From NCBI GenBank assembly GCA_030295235.1, contig AP026146.1, positions 248,001 through 312,000 on the forward strand: 64,000 nucleotides of DNA. The letters are read 5' to 3'. The first letter of the stretch is position 1. Each line of letters starts with the position of its first letter. This DNA comes from Fistulifera solaris. Its lineage: Eukaryota; Bacillariophyta; Bacillariophyceae; Naviculales; Stauroneidaceae. Shown piece after piece: positions 43,299 to 53,639 of the stretch. The notes beneath the pieces are model-generated. The model was not told where the DNA came from. It did not search any database and saw nothing but the letters and a program-made list of their open reading frames with translations. The position numbers were made by a program, and so were the translations under genes.

Positions 43299-43898
43299 AT
43301 GAAAAACCATTCGGAATCGGAAATACCTCTCGTACATGCTGTTCCGGTCACTGAACTACCCTCTGCTCTTTCCGGAACGGTCGAAGTCGAAGTAAAAGTG
43401 CCGCTTCCCCAGCATGCTAGCTCGGGGTTTTCGTTCGAACATGACCCGCCACGCGTCAGCAGCGTTGTGAACGATTCACATCAGCGGTTGCTGGGGTATT
43501 ATTTTAGCAAACTAGCGCTTCCGGGGTTGGAAATCTCGGGAATTTTCGACTGCAATATTTTACGGAAACTGCTGATGGAGAATGAGCACGTGGAACGCAC
43601 GCTTATTTTGACCGATACGCCCCCGAAACGAGGAGAAATTCTTTACCAGTATACCTTGCCAAGGGAGGTTGGTTTGACCTTTTCCGGATTCCCTCCTTGC
43701 GTTCAGTCGATCAGCGATTACTCCTTGTTCGGACGCGTACGTGTCGGCCAAGCCATTCACGCTCTTTGTATTCCCGGCCGTTCCCCTCTCATGATGCAAT
43801 CTGGTGGTTTCACAGCCATGCGACTGCAGCAACAAATTGAGGAAACGTCCCACATCGATGGGCGTCATCTAATTTTGAAAGATAAAAGGAAGAGTTGA
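43299..43898 (+). CDS. PDZ-like protein, unknown function
   Basis: A 199-residue single-exon protein. The C-terminal half holds GLTFSGFPPCVQSISDYSLFGRVRVGQAIHAL, which follows the PDZ pattern: a GLxF carboxylate-binding loop, a Val/Ile strand, then a helix and RVxVGQxIxAL in place of the usual GDxIxxVNG. The N-terminal 50 residues are polar and lack targeting signals. The middle contains a helical segment (NILRKLLMENEHVERTLILT). PDZ modules usually bind C-terminal peptides; no partner can be inferred. Cytosolic location is likely. Confidence 0.55.
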   Translation: MKNHSESEIPLVHAVPVTELPSALSGTVEVEVKVPLPQHASSGFSFEHDPPRVSSVVNDSHQRLLGYYFSKLALPGLEISGIFDCNILRKLLMENEHVERTLILTDTPPKRGEILYQYTLPREVGLTFSGFPPCVQSISDYSLFGRVRVGQAIHALCIPGRSPLMMQSGGFTAMRLQQQIEETSHIDGRHLILKDKRKS

Positions 43899-44132
43899 AA
43901 TTGAGAGAAGGAAGCAGGGGTGCGTTTGATCCGGAGGGGTGTTGTGTGTCCTAAGAATTCGACTATTCTTTGTAGTATAACAGCAATAGAAATCATAGAA
44001 CATCAATAAGAACATTCATATCTAGTAAAGTTGTAGTATAGCCGTGCGCAAAGCGGCACGAAACAGTAACTTCCACAAGGTCTTTGACCCTGAAGAGTAG
44101 GTTATTCGGAAGTCAAACGGACAAAATGGAAT

Positions 44133-44896
44133 TTACACACGCGTTCCCTCGCTCATCATTTCGAACCCGCTAATACTTTGTCCGTGTTGCAAAAGCTCCT
44201 CTTCTTTTGAAAGATTGATACGGCCGACTCGTCGCTTTCGTTGGTACAAAGCACCGATCAGGGCAGCTAATCCAACCGCCGACAAACCGACAAAAGCAGC
44301 GGTAGATGAGGATGAGCTAACGGCCTTGAATGAAGCCGAACATGTAGTGTATTGGTAACCCGATTCGCAATCATCGACAGTCACATCGGTCGTTAACCAC
44401 CAACCTGCGGCAAAGAGTTGTTGTCAGACGAAAGGCCACTTCTGTAGAACACAAAAGAAATTGAAGCAAGACACTTACCACTCCCAAGGTTCATTAGATT
44501 CGGAGAGGGAATCTTCATGTTGCCAGTAAATGTGTATTCACCAGCACTCGGGCATCTCGCGCCATTTGTCGACTCGAGTTGGAGAGAGTCGCACAAGTTA
44601 GCCGTCTCCGTGTACGAGCGGCAGAAAAAGTTGATACCCATGAAACAAGTTTTCAGAGTCAAACAAGACTGCTCCGGGAAATCTTCCGTAGCAGACAAGG
44701 TTCCGGTGACTTCCAAAGAGCCTCCAAAATTGCAAACATCGTCACTGTCTTCTTCACCGCCGCAGGCGAAGGAATCCACCGAGAGAGAAACGGGAGACTC
44801 GCAACTGGCGTTATCCTGATAGCGAAAGCCAGTTGCCGCAAGTGCTTGTTTGGAAGCCAATGCCAAAATTAGAAACAAGCTTCGTTGGAATATCAT
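44133..44896 (-). CDS. type I membrane protein with Cys-rich ectodomain
   Basis: Exon 1 is 44479-44896 and exon 2 is 44133-44404; the 74-nt intron (GTAAGT...GCAG, phase 1) gives 229 residues with an exact join at GSGGWWLTTDV. Signal peptide: MIFQRSLFLILALASKQALA. The ectodomain has evenly spaced Cys (ASCESPVS, FACGGEE, DVCNFGG, SCLTLKTCFMG, FFCRSY, NLCDSL, ARCPSAG, KCLAS, DDCESGY, YTTCSAS), probably disulfide bonded. A membrane span follows (STAAFVGLSAVGLAALIGALY), then a short basic and acidic cytosolic tail (QRKRRVGRINLSKEEELLQHG). Not recognised; topology is type I with the Cys-rich part outside. The frame extends further upstream of 44896, but this ATG is the one that gives the signal peptide. 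Confidence 0.65.
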
Positions 44897-45441
44897 TATA
44901 GCAAAAATAATGAAAGACGGTAGCTTTATGGGTGGTTTGACTATACGTGGAGTTGTCGCTTTTACAATCGATTGTCGTTGAAACATAGGACGTTGAAATT
45001 TTCGTCGATCGATTATGGAAGAGGTCAGCGTGTCAACCCTGGCGAGCGTAAATTTCTCTCTAATTAATTCGCTACACTTCCGTTGTCGATAATGATACAC
45101 AATACTGATAGTCCGTTGGTTGAAATTACTTATTCGATGGCGTCTTGATTGGACGGAACGTTGTGTCCGTTCGACTGAGCACGCATCGCTAAATCTCCTG
45201 TGTCACTCTGCGACTCTCAGAATTAGGCCTCCAGAGAGTTTACAAAGGCACGACGGACGTACCAGCCACCAGCCGTGAGCCTTGACCGACCGTACCCCCG
45301 CCAAGTCCGACCAAACACTATACGGAGTACCAACGAGAAAGCGCGCTTGAACTCACATTAACTAATACCACATAATTTACTCAGTAACTCCGTAAAAGCA
45401 ACAACTCAGTTTCCCGCTCCGTGTTACACTTGATTTAACTG
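44897..45441. other. intergenic region
   Basis: Between the Cys-rich membrane protein start and the WLM protease stop. The frame upstream of 44896 is open but lacks a usable ATG context for a signal peptide. Nothing else seen. Confidence 0.4.
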
Positions 45442-46563
45442 TCATCGCTTATCCTGATTCTGTGACGAATCCCTAGCACGTTTCTCAGCTGCTTCAAGGG
45501 CTGCTCTTCGAGCGTCTTGCCTTAGCTCTGACCCACCTAGTTTTCGTCCTTGTTCCATGCTTTCAAATTGCTCTGTCAACTGCCGGCATCGATCTACAAT
45601 AGCTTGACGCAAAGGCACCGGGGACAATCCGTACTGTGGCATTTCTCCGGCCAATTCTTTCATGACGGCATCCGCTATCCCAGCCAAGCCATTTTGACAT
45701 TCCTTGGAGACACCGGCGATCACGGCCGTCGACTTTCCTTGCGAAATATACCCTTCCGCCGCCAATCGAGCGTGCGTGTGCAAATACTCGACCCGCATTT
45801 GTGCAAAATTCCCCCAAAACAACAAATCGTGCTCTCCCACCCAATTGTGCGACAATTCATGAATTAATGTCGCTACCAGCTGTGGATACGGCATAAAACC
45901 TTGCAAATCCATCGTTCGCAGTCGAATGTGTATGGCCAGTCCGTGATTCGTATTGTATCCTAACAGACACGCTCCGTGCTCTTGTTTCTTTTGCATCAAT
46001 CGATCATCGATGGGATCCATTTCACCCAACAGATTGACGACTAATTGGCGTTCCCGCATAATGGCCACAATTCCTGGGTCTGTCGCCAGTTGTTCGAGCA
46101 GTTGCTGTGCCGCAAACGGGTGCGGCTGTTGATCCGTCGCCCGGACTCCGAAGGAGTGCCATGTGCAGACTTCAAATTTGACAAATTTGTATCGTGAATC
46201 TTGTCTTGTTCCCCATATTGTTTCATTGTTTTTTACGGTAGATTTAGCAGTATTCTCAAACCCGCGGATGGTCGGATCGGATCGTTTAGATTGGACTTGT
46301 TCTACCGCACTCTGACTGGACGCCATGACAATCAATTTCGGAACTTTCGACGGTATTTCCTTAAAAACTATCGACGCATCATCGGCACGCAACATTTTTC
46401 CCTTGTACAGTATTTTGATCGCATGCTCTTCGGGATCGAGATGAAACAGGTGTCGTACTTTCTCAAATAAATCACCGGCTGTTGTGGAGGTCGATACTTC
46501 GACGGATTGAGTCTCGCCGTTGAAGGATATTGTTGCTTCAAAAGATGCCAATTTCAAACTCAT
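45442..46563 (-). CDS. ubiquitin-like domain plus WLM metalloprotease
   Basis: A 373-residue single-exon protein. Residues 7-80 form a ubiquitin-like fold (EATISFNGETQSVEVSTSTT, KILYKGKMLRADDAS). Residues 120-300 match the WLM (Wss1p-like) zinc metalloprotease family: the zinc-binding HELSHNWVGEHD at 235-246 (His235, Glu236, His239, His245), and CLLGYNTNHGLAIHIRLR upstream. The C-terminus is charged and helical (RRAALEAAEKRARDSS). WLM proteins with an N-terminal UBL occur widely in plants and protists; Wss1/Spartan relatives cut DNA-protein crosslinks and SUMO- or ubiquitin-bound substrates. The Met at 46563 is chosen because it starts just before the UBL; the frame is open 18 codons further. 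Confidence 0.87.
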   Translation of the reverse strand: MSLKLASFEATISFNGETQSVEVSTSTTAGDLFEKVRHLFHLDPEEHAIKILYKGKMLRADDASIVFKEIPSKVPKLIVMASSQSAVEQVQSKRSDPTIRGFENTAKSTVKNNETIWGTRQDSRYKFVKFEVCTWHSFGVRATDQQPHPFAAQQLLEQLATDPGIVAIMRERQLVVNLLGEMDPIDDRLMQKKQEHGACLLGYNTNHGLAIHIRLRTMDLQGFMPYPQLVATLIHELSHNWVGEHDLLFWGNFAQMRVEYLHTHARLAAEGYISQGKSTAVIAGVSKECQNGLAGIADAVMKELAGEMPQYGLSPVPLRQAIVDRCRQLTEQFESMEQGRKLGGSELRQDARRAALEAAEKRARDSSQNQDKR

Positions 46564-46984
46564 ATAGTAGTCAAGAAGAGAACAACAATAAAAAAATGTT
46601 CCGAGAGGATGATACACGTAAAGAACAACAAGTTAATAATCAGTCAATGGCGTTGTGTTGCGCTGCGTTGTCGCTTATGTCGCCGTTTTTGCCGCGTTCG
46701 TGACGAAGAACTTCTGCGATGTTCGTCGAGCGCGCGCAATGCAAAGAGGTTCAGGTTCACGCGAAGGAAATGAAACGGGACTCCAAGCAACGGAAAGGTC
46801 TGCCACGCCGGCCGGGCTCCCCCTCATTTTCTTCGACGACGATCGGCAATTGCAATCTCCAGCGCTGATGATCCTTTCACCAATGCCAAACAAGTTTATC
46901 AGTATTCACAAACTTTACGAAATATCTCACAACAAGTTGGGTTAACGAGTGTTGAGATCTTTCTGTCAACAAGAAAGAACAAGA
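46564..46984. promoter_or_regulatory. divergent promoter region
   Basis: A 421-base gap between the divergent starts of the WLM gene and the helical protein gene. Repeated GTTGCG/TTGTCG trinucleotide-like motifs lie near 46650-46690. No specific site can be assigned. Confidence 0.4.
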
Positions 46985-48478
46985 ATGTACCCGGCTTGCC
47001 TATTGCACACCATCGTCGAGTCGAAATGCGCGATTGCCTTCCAATGCTACGCGAAAATGGTGGCGGAGGAAGAGCACGATATGACCAAAGCTGGACAAGA
47101 AGCCCGCATGAGTGCTCTATATCACGACGAGGTGGAACGCTTCGTCAACGGCGCGGAGGAGTATGAAGGATTGTTTGAATACGAAGAATCGTCTTCTTCG
47201 TCGCAGACCTTGACGTTACCCTTCTCCTTACACCGTAAACGAAATTGGATCATGACCGTGGGCTCCAACGACGAAGCTATCACCTCACAGAGGCTCCGAT
47301 GCAAATCGCGTACATCCCCCGATACACTCATGAGTGGAGCGTGTCTATTGAATTACGCCAAAACGGTCGTAGCGAATTGTGAAACAGCCATGGCGTATGC
47401 CGATCAATATCTCGTTCAACGCCCCCGCGACAAGACTCACGATTATGCCGATTATATTCTCGATAAAATGTACCACGATGAGAGTAATCACAACAAGAAG
47501 AGTGCCGAACGACCGCAAAATTGGTTCTTCCGTGGGTTTTTCGCTTTTATGGCCTGGGGCACTCTGCCCTTGAATAATCTTTGGCAACATCGATCGAAAT
47601 TTTTGATGCGTCTGCGCAAACCTTTGGTGAACAAAATTAGTGTGAAGCGATCGCGGCAAGAGGAGGAGGAAGAAGTGGCTCCCGTCGCTAAGAAACCCAA
47701 AGTCCCTCCAAATGCTTCACTTCAAATCAAACGCGTGCAAACCATGCTGCTGCAACACGACAATCACCAACGAGATTTGGAGCGTCAAGAGGATCATCTG
47801 TACCGTCACATGGAACACGCTTGGCAAGAATACGCACATCATTACCAGCGAGCCAAAGAAAAGTTGTACAAGAACGAGGAGGATTTCAATGATAGGCGCG
47901 CGGTTTACGAGACGCTCAAGCAAGAGTGGGTCGATTTCTCGAGCTCTATCCTTTATCCAGAGGACGTGGACGAGGATCTAGTAATCATTGACAGCTTTAT
48001 TCGAAAAGAAACTCGAGACCTCGATTTGACGCAATTTGAATGTGGAGAAATGGCAATGGAGGATGAATCACTGTTGTTCAGATTCGTTAACATCCTGCTT
48101 CTTCGCCGCGAGATATTCCAACGTGCCATCTGGTTCAAAATACATCTTTACTCCCGTCCTACTGAAACGTATTGGCGTGAATATGTACTGGCTTCCGACT
48201 TGGCGAAGTTCACCAGCGACCGGTCCGAGGCCGATGCCAAGTTTCTCACGTATGAGGGGATGCACCAGGAGTGCAAAACATGTACTTCTTCACTTTTACA
48301 GCAACAGCAAGAAGGAGGCTTCTTTCAAGAGTTTCTCAACAGCATCCTCGAGGTTTTGAAAAAGACAGCGAAGTTTACAATGCTTGGAGAACATACGATT
48401 AGATGCAGTGATACCGAGGACCTTGTCGTTACTCCACGATCAGTTAGGAAATTGAATTCAAGAGCCGTCGTTACTTAA
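46985..48478 (+). CDS. long helical protein, unknown function
   Basis: From the ATG at 46985 the protein has 497 residues, one exon; the frame is open upstream from a GTG, and a Met further on (MVAEEEHDM) is also possible. The N-terminal third is acidic. The middle has NWFFRGFFAFMAWGTLPLNN, a hydrophobic, Trp/Phe-rich segment of about 20 residues that could be a hydrophobic core or weak membrane segment, then a basic RKPLVNKISVKRSRQEEEEE with a possible nuclear signal (KKPKVPP). A long charged coiled-coil (QRDLERQEDHLYRHMEHAW to EEDFNDRRAVYETLKQEW) follows. The C-terminus is helical. I do not recognise it. Confidence 0.6.
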   Translation: MYPACLLHTIVESKCAIAFQCYAKMVAEEEHDMTKAGQEARMSALYHDEVERFVNGAEEYEGLFEYEESSSSSQTLTLPFSLHRKRNWIMTVGSNDEAITSQRLRCKSRTSPDTLMSGACLLNYAKTVVANCETAMAYADQYLVQRPRDKTHDYADYILDKMYHDESNHNKKSAERPQNWFFRGFFAFMAWGTLPLNNLWQHRSKFLMRLRKPLVNKISVKRSRQEEEEEVAPVAKKPKVPPNASLQIKRVQTMLLQHDNHQRDLERQEDHLYRHMEHAWQEYAHHYQRAKEKLYKNEEDFNDRRAVYETLKQEWVDFSSSILYPEDVDEDLVIIDSFIRKETRDLDLTQFECGEMAMEDESLLFRFVNILLLRREIFQRAIWFKIHLYSRPTETYWREYVLASDLAKFTSDRSEADAKFLTYEGMHQECKTCTSSLLQQQQEGGFFQEFLNSILEVLKKTAKFTMLGEHTIRCSDTEDLVVTPRSVRKLNSRAVVT

Positions 48479-48799
48479 AAGGTCTATTGTAGAGAGTATG
48501 CTCTCTCGTTCCGATCCACATTAATCTGCCACAGCCATTAAGATCGTATATCTTGGTGTAATATGTTGGATTTTCAACGCCTGCACATGCCCTAGGGCCC
48601 AGAACTCGTACGATTATTATTTTGTAGATTCGTAGAGTTTGTGAGGTCCCTGCTTTTGACGCTTTCAAAGAAAATACCGCTACCTTGTTTATATTCACGG
48701 TCTTTACAGGCGAACAAAACAGCTCACGAAAACAAGATAACAATCCGGTCCCATTGAGAAGCATTCCACCGCAACAAAAAAGATCTTGCTACCATCTAC
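48479..48799. other. intergenic region (convergent 3' ends)
   Basis: Between the stops of the helical protein and TrmO. A minus-strand frame here (48471-48764) has no supporting motif. Confidence 0.45.
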
Positions 48800-49807
48800 T
48801 TAAAAATGATCTATAGCTATAGCGGTTCGATTTTTGGTGACAAAAACTGTGTCCTCTGCTCCGCTTCCTTCTGATGTAGGCCGAACAACGGAAGACGCTG
48901 GTTGGACGGAGAAATGAACTAGTAGATTGTCAATTTGTTGTGTGCATGCAAAAGATTGTTCCGTCACTTTTATTTGCACTCGCTTCGATCGTTCGGCTTG
49001 TGACTTGCCCTCTCTGACCTTTTTTGTTTGATACGTGCTCCGCACATCCATGGCCAGAACTTCACAAATACAGGCAGCAAGATGCTCAAAACCTTCGTCG
49101 TCAGATTCACCAAAGGATCTACCGTAAAACTTGGTCTTTCCCTCTTTCAGAATCCTTCGTAATGAATCACGTGCAGTGTCGGATAGTTCCACGGGTCGTT
49201 TCGTAGCCAAGCCCCCGGATACCCAACTCGGAACGCGGGCTACCTCGTCGATCGGGGAATCGTAAGCTGCGACGTACGGCTTGATGTCCAAGACAGGAGT
49301 TCCATCTACTAGATCCAAACCGGAAAGTTCCAAGCTCACCGAGTTATTCTCAGCAATGATAATTTTGTCCAGTCGAGCCAAAGTGATACCGACTGGATTG
49401 AATCGATGCGGCGATCGCGTGGCGAGGACGCCCACTTTGCGTCCTCCCAAGGCGGGCGGAGCAATTTTGACACCCTTGTGTGGCGTATTCAAATGAAAGA
49501 CAAAAACAATCCAGACATACGAATACTCAGATAGCCCTTCCACGGCATGAGCATAGTTCAGACGCAATCTTCCGCGTGCGTGAGGCGCAAGCAGGCCTTG
49601 ACGCGGCGTCCCGACACATAACCGATAAATTGACTCAATTTTCCCGATCGATTCTACAACTAGTTTGCCATTCTTGATTTCATCATCCACCGTCCTTCTT
49701 GTAGTTGTTTTTCTATACTTCTTCCGCAAAATCGCTGCCGCGATTGTTGCAATCGATGCTCCTCCCAAGAGAAGTATAAGTGGCGGAAACTTGTTGCGAA
49801 ACGTCAT
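48800..49807 (-). CDS. TRMO: tRNA (adenine37-N6)-methyltransferase TrmO family
   Basis: A 335-residue protein of the TrmO/TsaA (UPF0066) family, which methylates the N6-threonylcarbamoyl-adenosine at tRNA position 37 using S-adenosylmethionine. The domain is at residues 45-210: VESIGKIESIYRLCVGTPRQG, GLSEYSYVWIVFVFHLN, ALGGRKVGVLATRSPHRFNP, VGITLARLDKIIIAENNSV, LDLVDGTPVLDIKPYVAAYD. The C-terminal part contains the family extension (KTKFYGRSF, VLAMDVRSTYQTKK). The N-terminus has a basic-flanked hydrophobic stretch (PLILLLGGASIATIAAAIL) that is either a membrane anchor or part of an organelle presequence; bacterial TrmO lacks it. Single exon, ATG at 49807. Confidence 0.9.
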   Translation of the reverse strand: MTFRNKFPPLILLLGGASIATIAAAILRKKYRKTTTRRTVDDEIKNGKLVVESIGKIESIYRLCVGTPRQGLLAPHARGRLRLNYAHAVEGLSEYSYVWIVFVFHLNTPHKGVKIAPPALGGRKVGVLATRSPHRFNPVGITLARLDKIIIAENNSVSLELSGLDLVDGTPVLDIKPYVAAYDSPIDEVARVPSWVSGGLATKRPVELSDTARDSLRRILKEGKTKFYGRSFGESDDEGFEHLAACICEVLAMDVRSTYQTKKVREGKSQAERSKRVQIKVTEQSFACTQQIDNLLVHFSVQPASSVVRPTSEGSGAEDTVFVTKNRTAIAIDHF

Positions 49808-50243
49808 GCTTTTTTGTCCTAGTAATAGTACGGTCTCTCCCTCAATAAAGTTCTCCGAGAACTATATGGCTTTCTTGTTGCAGTGAGAGTTTGTTGTGGT
49901 ATTTAAAACTAACTACAAGGTATTAATCGTCTCGACACCATGAATTTTTTATTTCTCTTGATTACTCCAACATGGTGTCGGATGCATTAGGGACTGAAGG
50001 ACTGTAGACTGGGGACTTAACCGGCACTAAATACTCGCCAACTGTTATTGAATTTACTAAGTAAGAGTATTTTTCCTCTAATTATTCACATGTAAGACAT
50101 CGTTGTTTAGAGCACAAATCGCTAACTGCTGTCGTCCGGTACTCAAAGGAGGATGCGTTTTTGACGACCAAAGCAAATTTTCTGAGACTTGACACATTTG
50201 TCGAATTATTCCACATCCTTTGTGTTCATCGACGCGTATCACC
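49808..50243. promoter_or_regulatory. divergent promoter region
   Basis: A 436-base gap between divergent starts of TrmO and the J-protein. Nothing specific is seen. Confidence 0.4.
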
Positions 50244-50960
50244 ATGGTGGCTGATCCGTACAAGACGTTGGGCTTGCCACACACGGCAACACCCGCTCAA
50301 ATCAAAAAGTCTTATCATGCCTTGGCACGAAAATATCACCCAGATCGCTTACAGCCCAATCTAAAAGCTACATCGGAAGTAGACTTTGCGAAGATAGCCG
50401 AAGCATACATCTTGCTCAGCGATCCTCAACGAAAAGCGCAATACGATCACATTTACCAATATGGCGGGTATGACGACGACGACAAGTCCAGACCCGATAA
50501 CTCATTTCCCAGAAAGAAGCGATCCCGGAAAGGCGTCGGATATGCCTGCAACGACCCTTTGTTTACCTATCTGTTTTCCCAGGGCAAAGTGTATTCGACA
50601 CGCGCTGTAGCGGGGATAGAGTTTCCCAGTCGCTTGGCTATGAATCAGGTGCGATGGGCATTTTCGTCGGAACAGGTGTGGAACGTAGAACCCGAAACGC
50701 GAATTTACCAAAGTCAAACGATTCATTATGAAAGAGGTCAACAATACACGCGCACAAAGAAGACTATACTGCACAAAGATGGACGACGAGAAGTGATTTT
50801 GATCGACAAGGATGAACAGGGACATTCGAAGAAAAAATACTATATTTTGAATGGCAAACCGATGGTTGATCGCGATTCTACTTGGTACAACAATACGTGG
50901 CAAGAAGTCAAAGAATCGTTTTTGATGTGTTACGCGCCTTGTACAGCGGTAACGAATTGA
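50244..50960 (+). CDS. J-domain (DnaJ) co-chaperone
   Basis: A 238-residue single-exon protein. The N-terminal J domain (residues 5-70) contains the HPD tripeptide at 32-34 (ALARKYHPDRL) and EAYILLSDPQRKAQYDHIY. This domain stimulates the ATPase of HSP70. After a basic linker (PRKKRSRKGVG) comes a C-terminal region with RTKKTILHKDGRREVILIDKDEQG, a beta-rich stretch similar to the class B/C J-proteins of the DnaJB6-like type, without zinc finger. No signal peptide is visible. Start is taken at the ATG at 50244, because the frame upstream has no usable ATG and the J domain starts within five residues. Confidence 0.85.
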   Translation: MVADPYKTLGLPHTATPAQIKKSYHALARKYHPDRLQPNLKATSEVDFAKIAEAYILLSDPQRKAQYDHIYQYGGYDDDDKSRPDNSFPRKKRSRKGVGYACNDPLFTYLFSQGKVYSTRAVAGIEFPSRLAMNQVRWAFSSEQVWNVEPETRIYQSQTIHYERGQQYTRTKKTILHKDGRREVILIDKDEQGHSKKKYYILNGKPMVDRDSTWYNNTWQEVKESFLMCYAPCTAVTN

Positions 50961-51785
50961 TTTGTTAGGTCGCACGCTTAATCCGTATGGATCGTCCCCG
51001 TGTAAGAAGCTAGCTGCATGTAATAATCACCGGTTTTGAGAAAACTCGTTTTTGTGTCAAATCAAAGGCTACGAAGTATGATCTATTCGTTAGAGTGATT
51101 CGAAATACTAAGCTATTAGCTCGATTGGTTTGGGGAGAGATATCCCCACGAAAATGTAGAGCGTGGCTCTGCTTTCCTCTTCACCTTTGCGAGGTTTGTT
51201 ATGTAGAAATGTCTCCTCAGGTTTTTCTGGGTTTAAAAAATGGCTAGAATTTATTGAACTTACGTCCTATCCCTACAAGAGAACCGAGACACCAAGACAA
51301 GTTGGCGAACCAAATTGCCAGGTCACTGGTTAGCAAGGGGGCTTCTGTCTGATTCAGACACGACCGGGGACCACCAATCGTCTCAAGACTCTCATCTACG
51401 GCATTGAACGCCAAGAACGAACAGTCAGAACTGAGCGGTCAAAAGCACAGCCAACAACAGTGATACCACCGATTATATTATACGTTCTCTATGGTTGCCA
51501 AGATTTGCAACTAGTACGTACTTGCTCACTAGTTCGACAAGTGCCGAGTGCCGAGACTGCTAAGCGGTCAAGTCGAGTCAAGTAATTATTACACAGTGAG
51601 GAAATCCGCTTAGCTCGTGACTCATGACTCATAACTCATAACTGAGAACTGAAAATCCAATAGAGCCAACCATTATCCTTAATGGATAATTTCATTTCGA
51701 ACGAAAAAGTTGCCGCCGTCGCGCTATTATTTCGCATTATAACAAGAAATGGGGAAATCCTTTCATTAACTATAATAATATTACA
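50961..51785. other. intergenic region
   Basis: An 825-base gap holding the TFIIH p62 promoter. A TGACTCATGACTCATAACTC array (about 51610-51640) contains TGACTCA sites that resemble bZIP/AP-1 binding sequences. No gene is supported. Confidence 0.45.
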
Positions 51786-53639
51786 ATGCAAGTTGACGAG
51801 AAGCGATATTCACAAGTGATATTTCAGAAACAGTCCGGTGAACTGGTGCTCAATGAAACGGGTTTACAATTCGGAACTTGGCAGATATCGTGGACTCAAC
51901 TTGTCAAGCATCAAGTGAGTCCAGCCTCGTATCCCAAAGCTTTATTGAAGCTGGTATTACAAGGAGAAACAATTGCGACATTCCAATTTATCAATCGAAC
52001 CGACTTGGAACGAATCCGCAAAGAAATATCGTTTCATTTGCAGCAGCGTTCGAAGAAACGCCCGCACAGTGAACTAGCGACCGTCACGTACGGCGCTCCT
52101 CTCGATTCTACCGCAACCGCCGTCACACGAGCGTCTCTGCTAGCGGCGCATCCTTCGTTACGACAACAACATGCTTATCTGGTACAAGAGACACGTACAT
52201 TGACGGAAGATGAATTTTGGGAAACGCATCAACACTTGCTGCAAGAAGAGCATGCGCGAATTTCCGGCTTGGCGCAAGCAGGCAGGAGTTCCTTTATGCA
52301 ATCGCGCTTGCCGACATCGGGTCGGATTACCTTGGGCGTCGAAGAAATGCGACAAATTTTTATTCTGTATCCGGCCGTGCACAAGGCGTACGAAGAAAAA
52401 GTACCACTAGAGTTGTCCGATGAACAGTTTTGGAGAAAATACCTCGAATCCGAATATTTTCATAGAGATCGTGGACGCCTTGGAACTGTGGCTCGGAATC
52501 ACGCCAATGGAGAGGAAACAAACAAAACCACCAAGAATGGAAAAAAGCCCAGCGGGCCGTCGATGGAAGAGCAAGATGCTCGTGCGGCAGCTGTTGGCAC
52601 GGATGATTTCTTCTCTCGATATGCACAAAAATTACAACAAGAGCAAAAGCCGCTCGATCATAACAAAGTAGGTCGTCGTTTGGCCACCGGTCAGTTCGAT
52701 TTGGCTTCGACGCTCGAAACAGAACGAGGACACTTGTTACAAGGACCTAAAGACAATCATCCTGGCAATGTTCACGACGATGAGAAAGGCGCCCGCGTGA
52801 TTGCCAAATACAACCGACACTGGGCTATGGTTTTGCATCCTGACGATGCGGTTGCCGGTGCCGATCTTTTGAATGTGGCGCGACAAAGCCCGCTCCAAGT
52901 GTTGCCAGACGATGAAGATGCGAAATGGGGCGGAGGCGTACACAAAGAAATGCAGCGACTGGTAGGATTTGCGGAAGCTACCGAAGAGGAGGCAAATCAC
53001 GCGGATTGCAGAAAGGCCGACGATGCCTATGAGCCCCTCTCGCTCAAGAATGTAGAGGCTTATTATTCCTTCAAACAACCAGCAAATAATACTACTACAG
53101 AAACATCAGAAGAGGCTAATGAACGTTACAAAGTGTTTGCCAACACGATTTTAGGGAATGTGAACGCACTGGTCCAAGAACTTGTTGCCGACGAAACAAA
53201 ACTATCCGAACTTCCGCCAACCTGCTTTCCTCCGCCGAAACTGGGACGCGAATTGCTTTCGGCGCTCACCAAGAAGATGGCGGCCGACGCGCGTACCGAT
53301 TCGGCGTCTCTCGCCATGGTGGAACAGCTTCCTTCAGAATTCCGAGAAAAGCTGCAAATCTACTTTCGTCGTTGCTCCGAACTTTTGCGGCACTTTTTTG
53401 CCTTGCGTCAGATGAAGAACAGTGGCGAGAAATTAGCTCGTATTGTGCTGGGGATGGAGACCTTTTACCGAGAACTGGATACGATGCGGAAGGGATTTCC
53501 TCATACGGATGCCGGAAACATGATGCAGAAGATGTGCCTGCCTCTCATGGACCAGCTGGATTGGGCGTTTAAGCTGCATCGAGAAGGCAGCGGCGGTGGT
53601 GGAGGTGGTGGTTTTGTGACAGTGGAAGAAATTTACTAG
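51786..53639 (+). CDS. GTF2H1: TFIIH subunit p62/Tfb1
   Basis: A 617-residue single-exon protein. The N-terminal PH-like domain (residues 1-88: GTWQISWTQLVKHQVSPASY, TIATFQFINRTDLERIRKEI) and two BSD domains follow: the first around LTEDEFWETHQHLL to SRLP, the second with LSDEQFWRKYLESEYFHRDRG. The remainder contains helical segments and DLLNVARQSPLQVL, PLSLKNVEAYYSF and a C-terminal helical region with LLRHFFALRQM. p62 is a core subunit of TFIIH, acting in RNA polymerase II transcription and nucleotide-excision repair; its PH domain binds activators and TFIIE. A Gly run (GSGGGGGGG) sits at the C-terminus. Start ATG at 51786. Confidence 0.9.
   Translation: MQVDEKRYSQVIFQKQSGELVLNETGLQFGTWQISWTQLVKHQVSPASYPKALLKLVLQGETIATFQFINRTDLERIRKEISFHLQQRSKKRPHSELATVTYGAPLDSTATAVTRASLLAAHPSLRQQHAYLVQETRTLTEDEFWETHQHLLQEEHARISGLAQAGRSSFMQSRLPTSGRITLGVEEMRQIFILYPAVHKAYEEKVPLELSDEQFWRKYLESEYFHRDRGRLGTVARNHANGEETNKTTKNGKKPSGPSMEEQDARAAAVGTDDFFSRYAQKLQQEQKPLDHNKVGRRLATGQFDLASTLETERGHLLQGPKDNHPGNVHDDEKGARVIAKYNRHWAMVLHPDDAVAGADLLNVARQSPLQVLPDDEDAKWGGGVHKEMQRLVGFAEATEEEANHADCRKADDAYEPLSLKNVEAYYSFKQPANNTTTETSEEANERYKVFANTILGNVNALVQELVADETKLSELPPTCFPPPKLGRELLSALTKKMAADARTDSASLAMVEQLPSEFREKLQIYFRRCSELLRHFFALRQMKNSGEKLARIVLGMETFYRELDTMRKGFPHTDAGNMMQKMCLPLMDQLDWAFKLHREGSGGGGGGGFVTVEEIY

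Noticed and set aside
51100-51200. tRNA-like TTAGCTCGATTGGTTT sequence
   Set aside because: It lacks a T-loop GGTTCRA box and a foldable acceptor stem, so it is not a tRNA gene.
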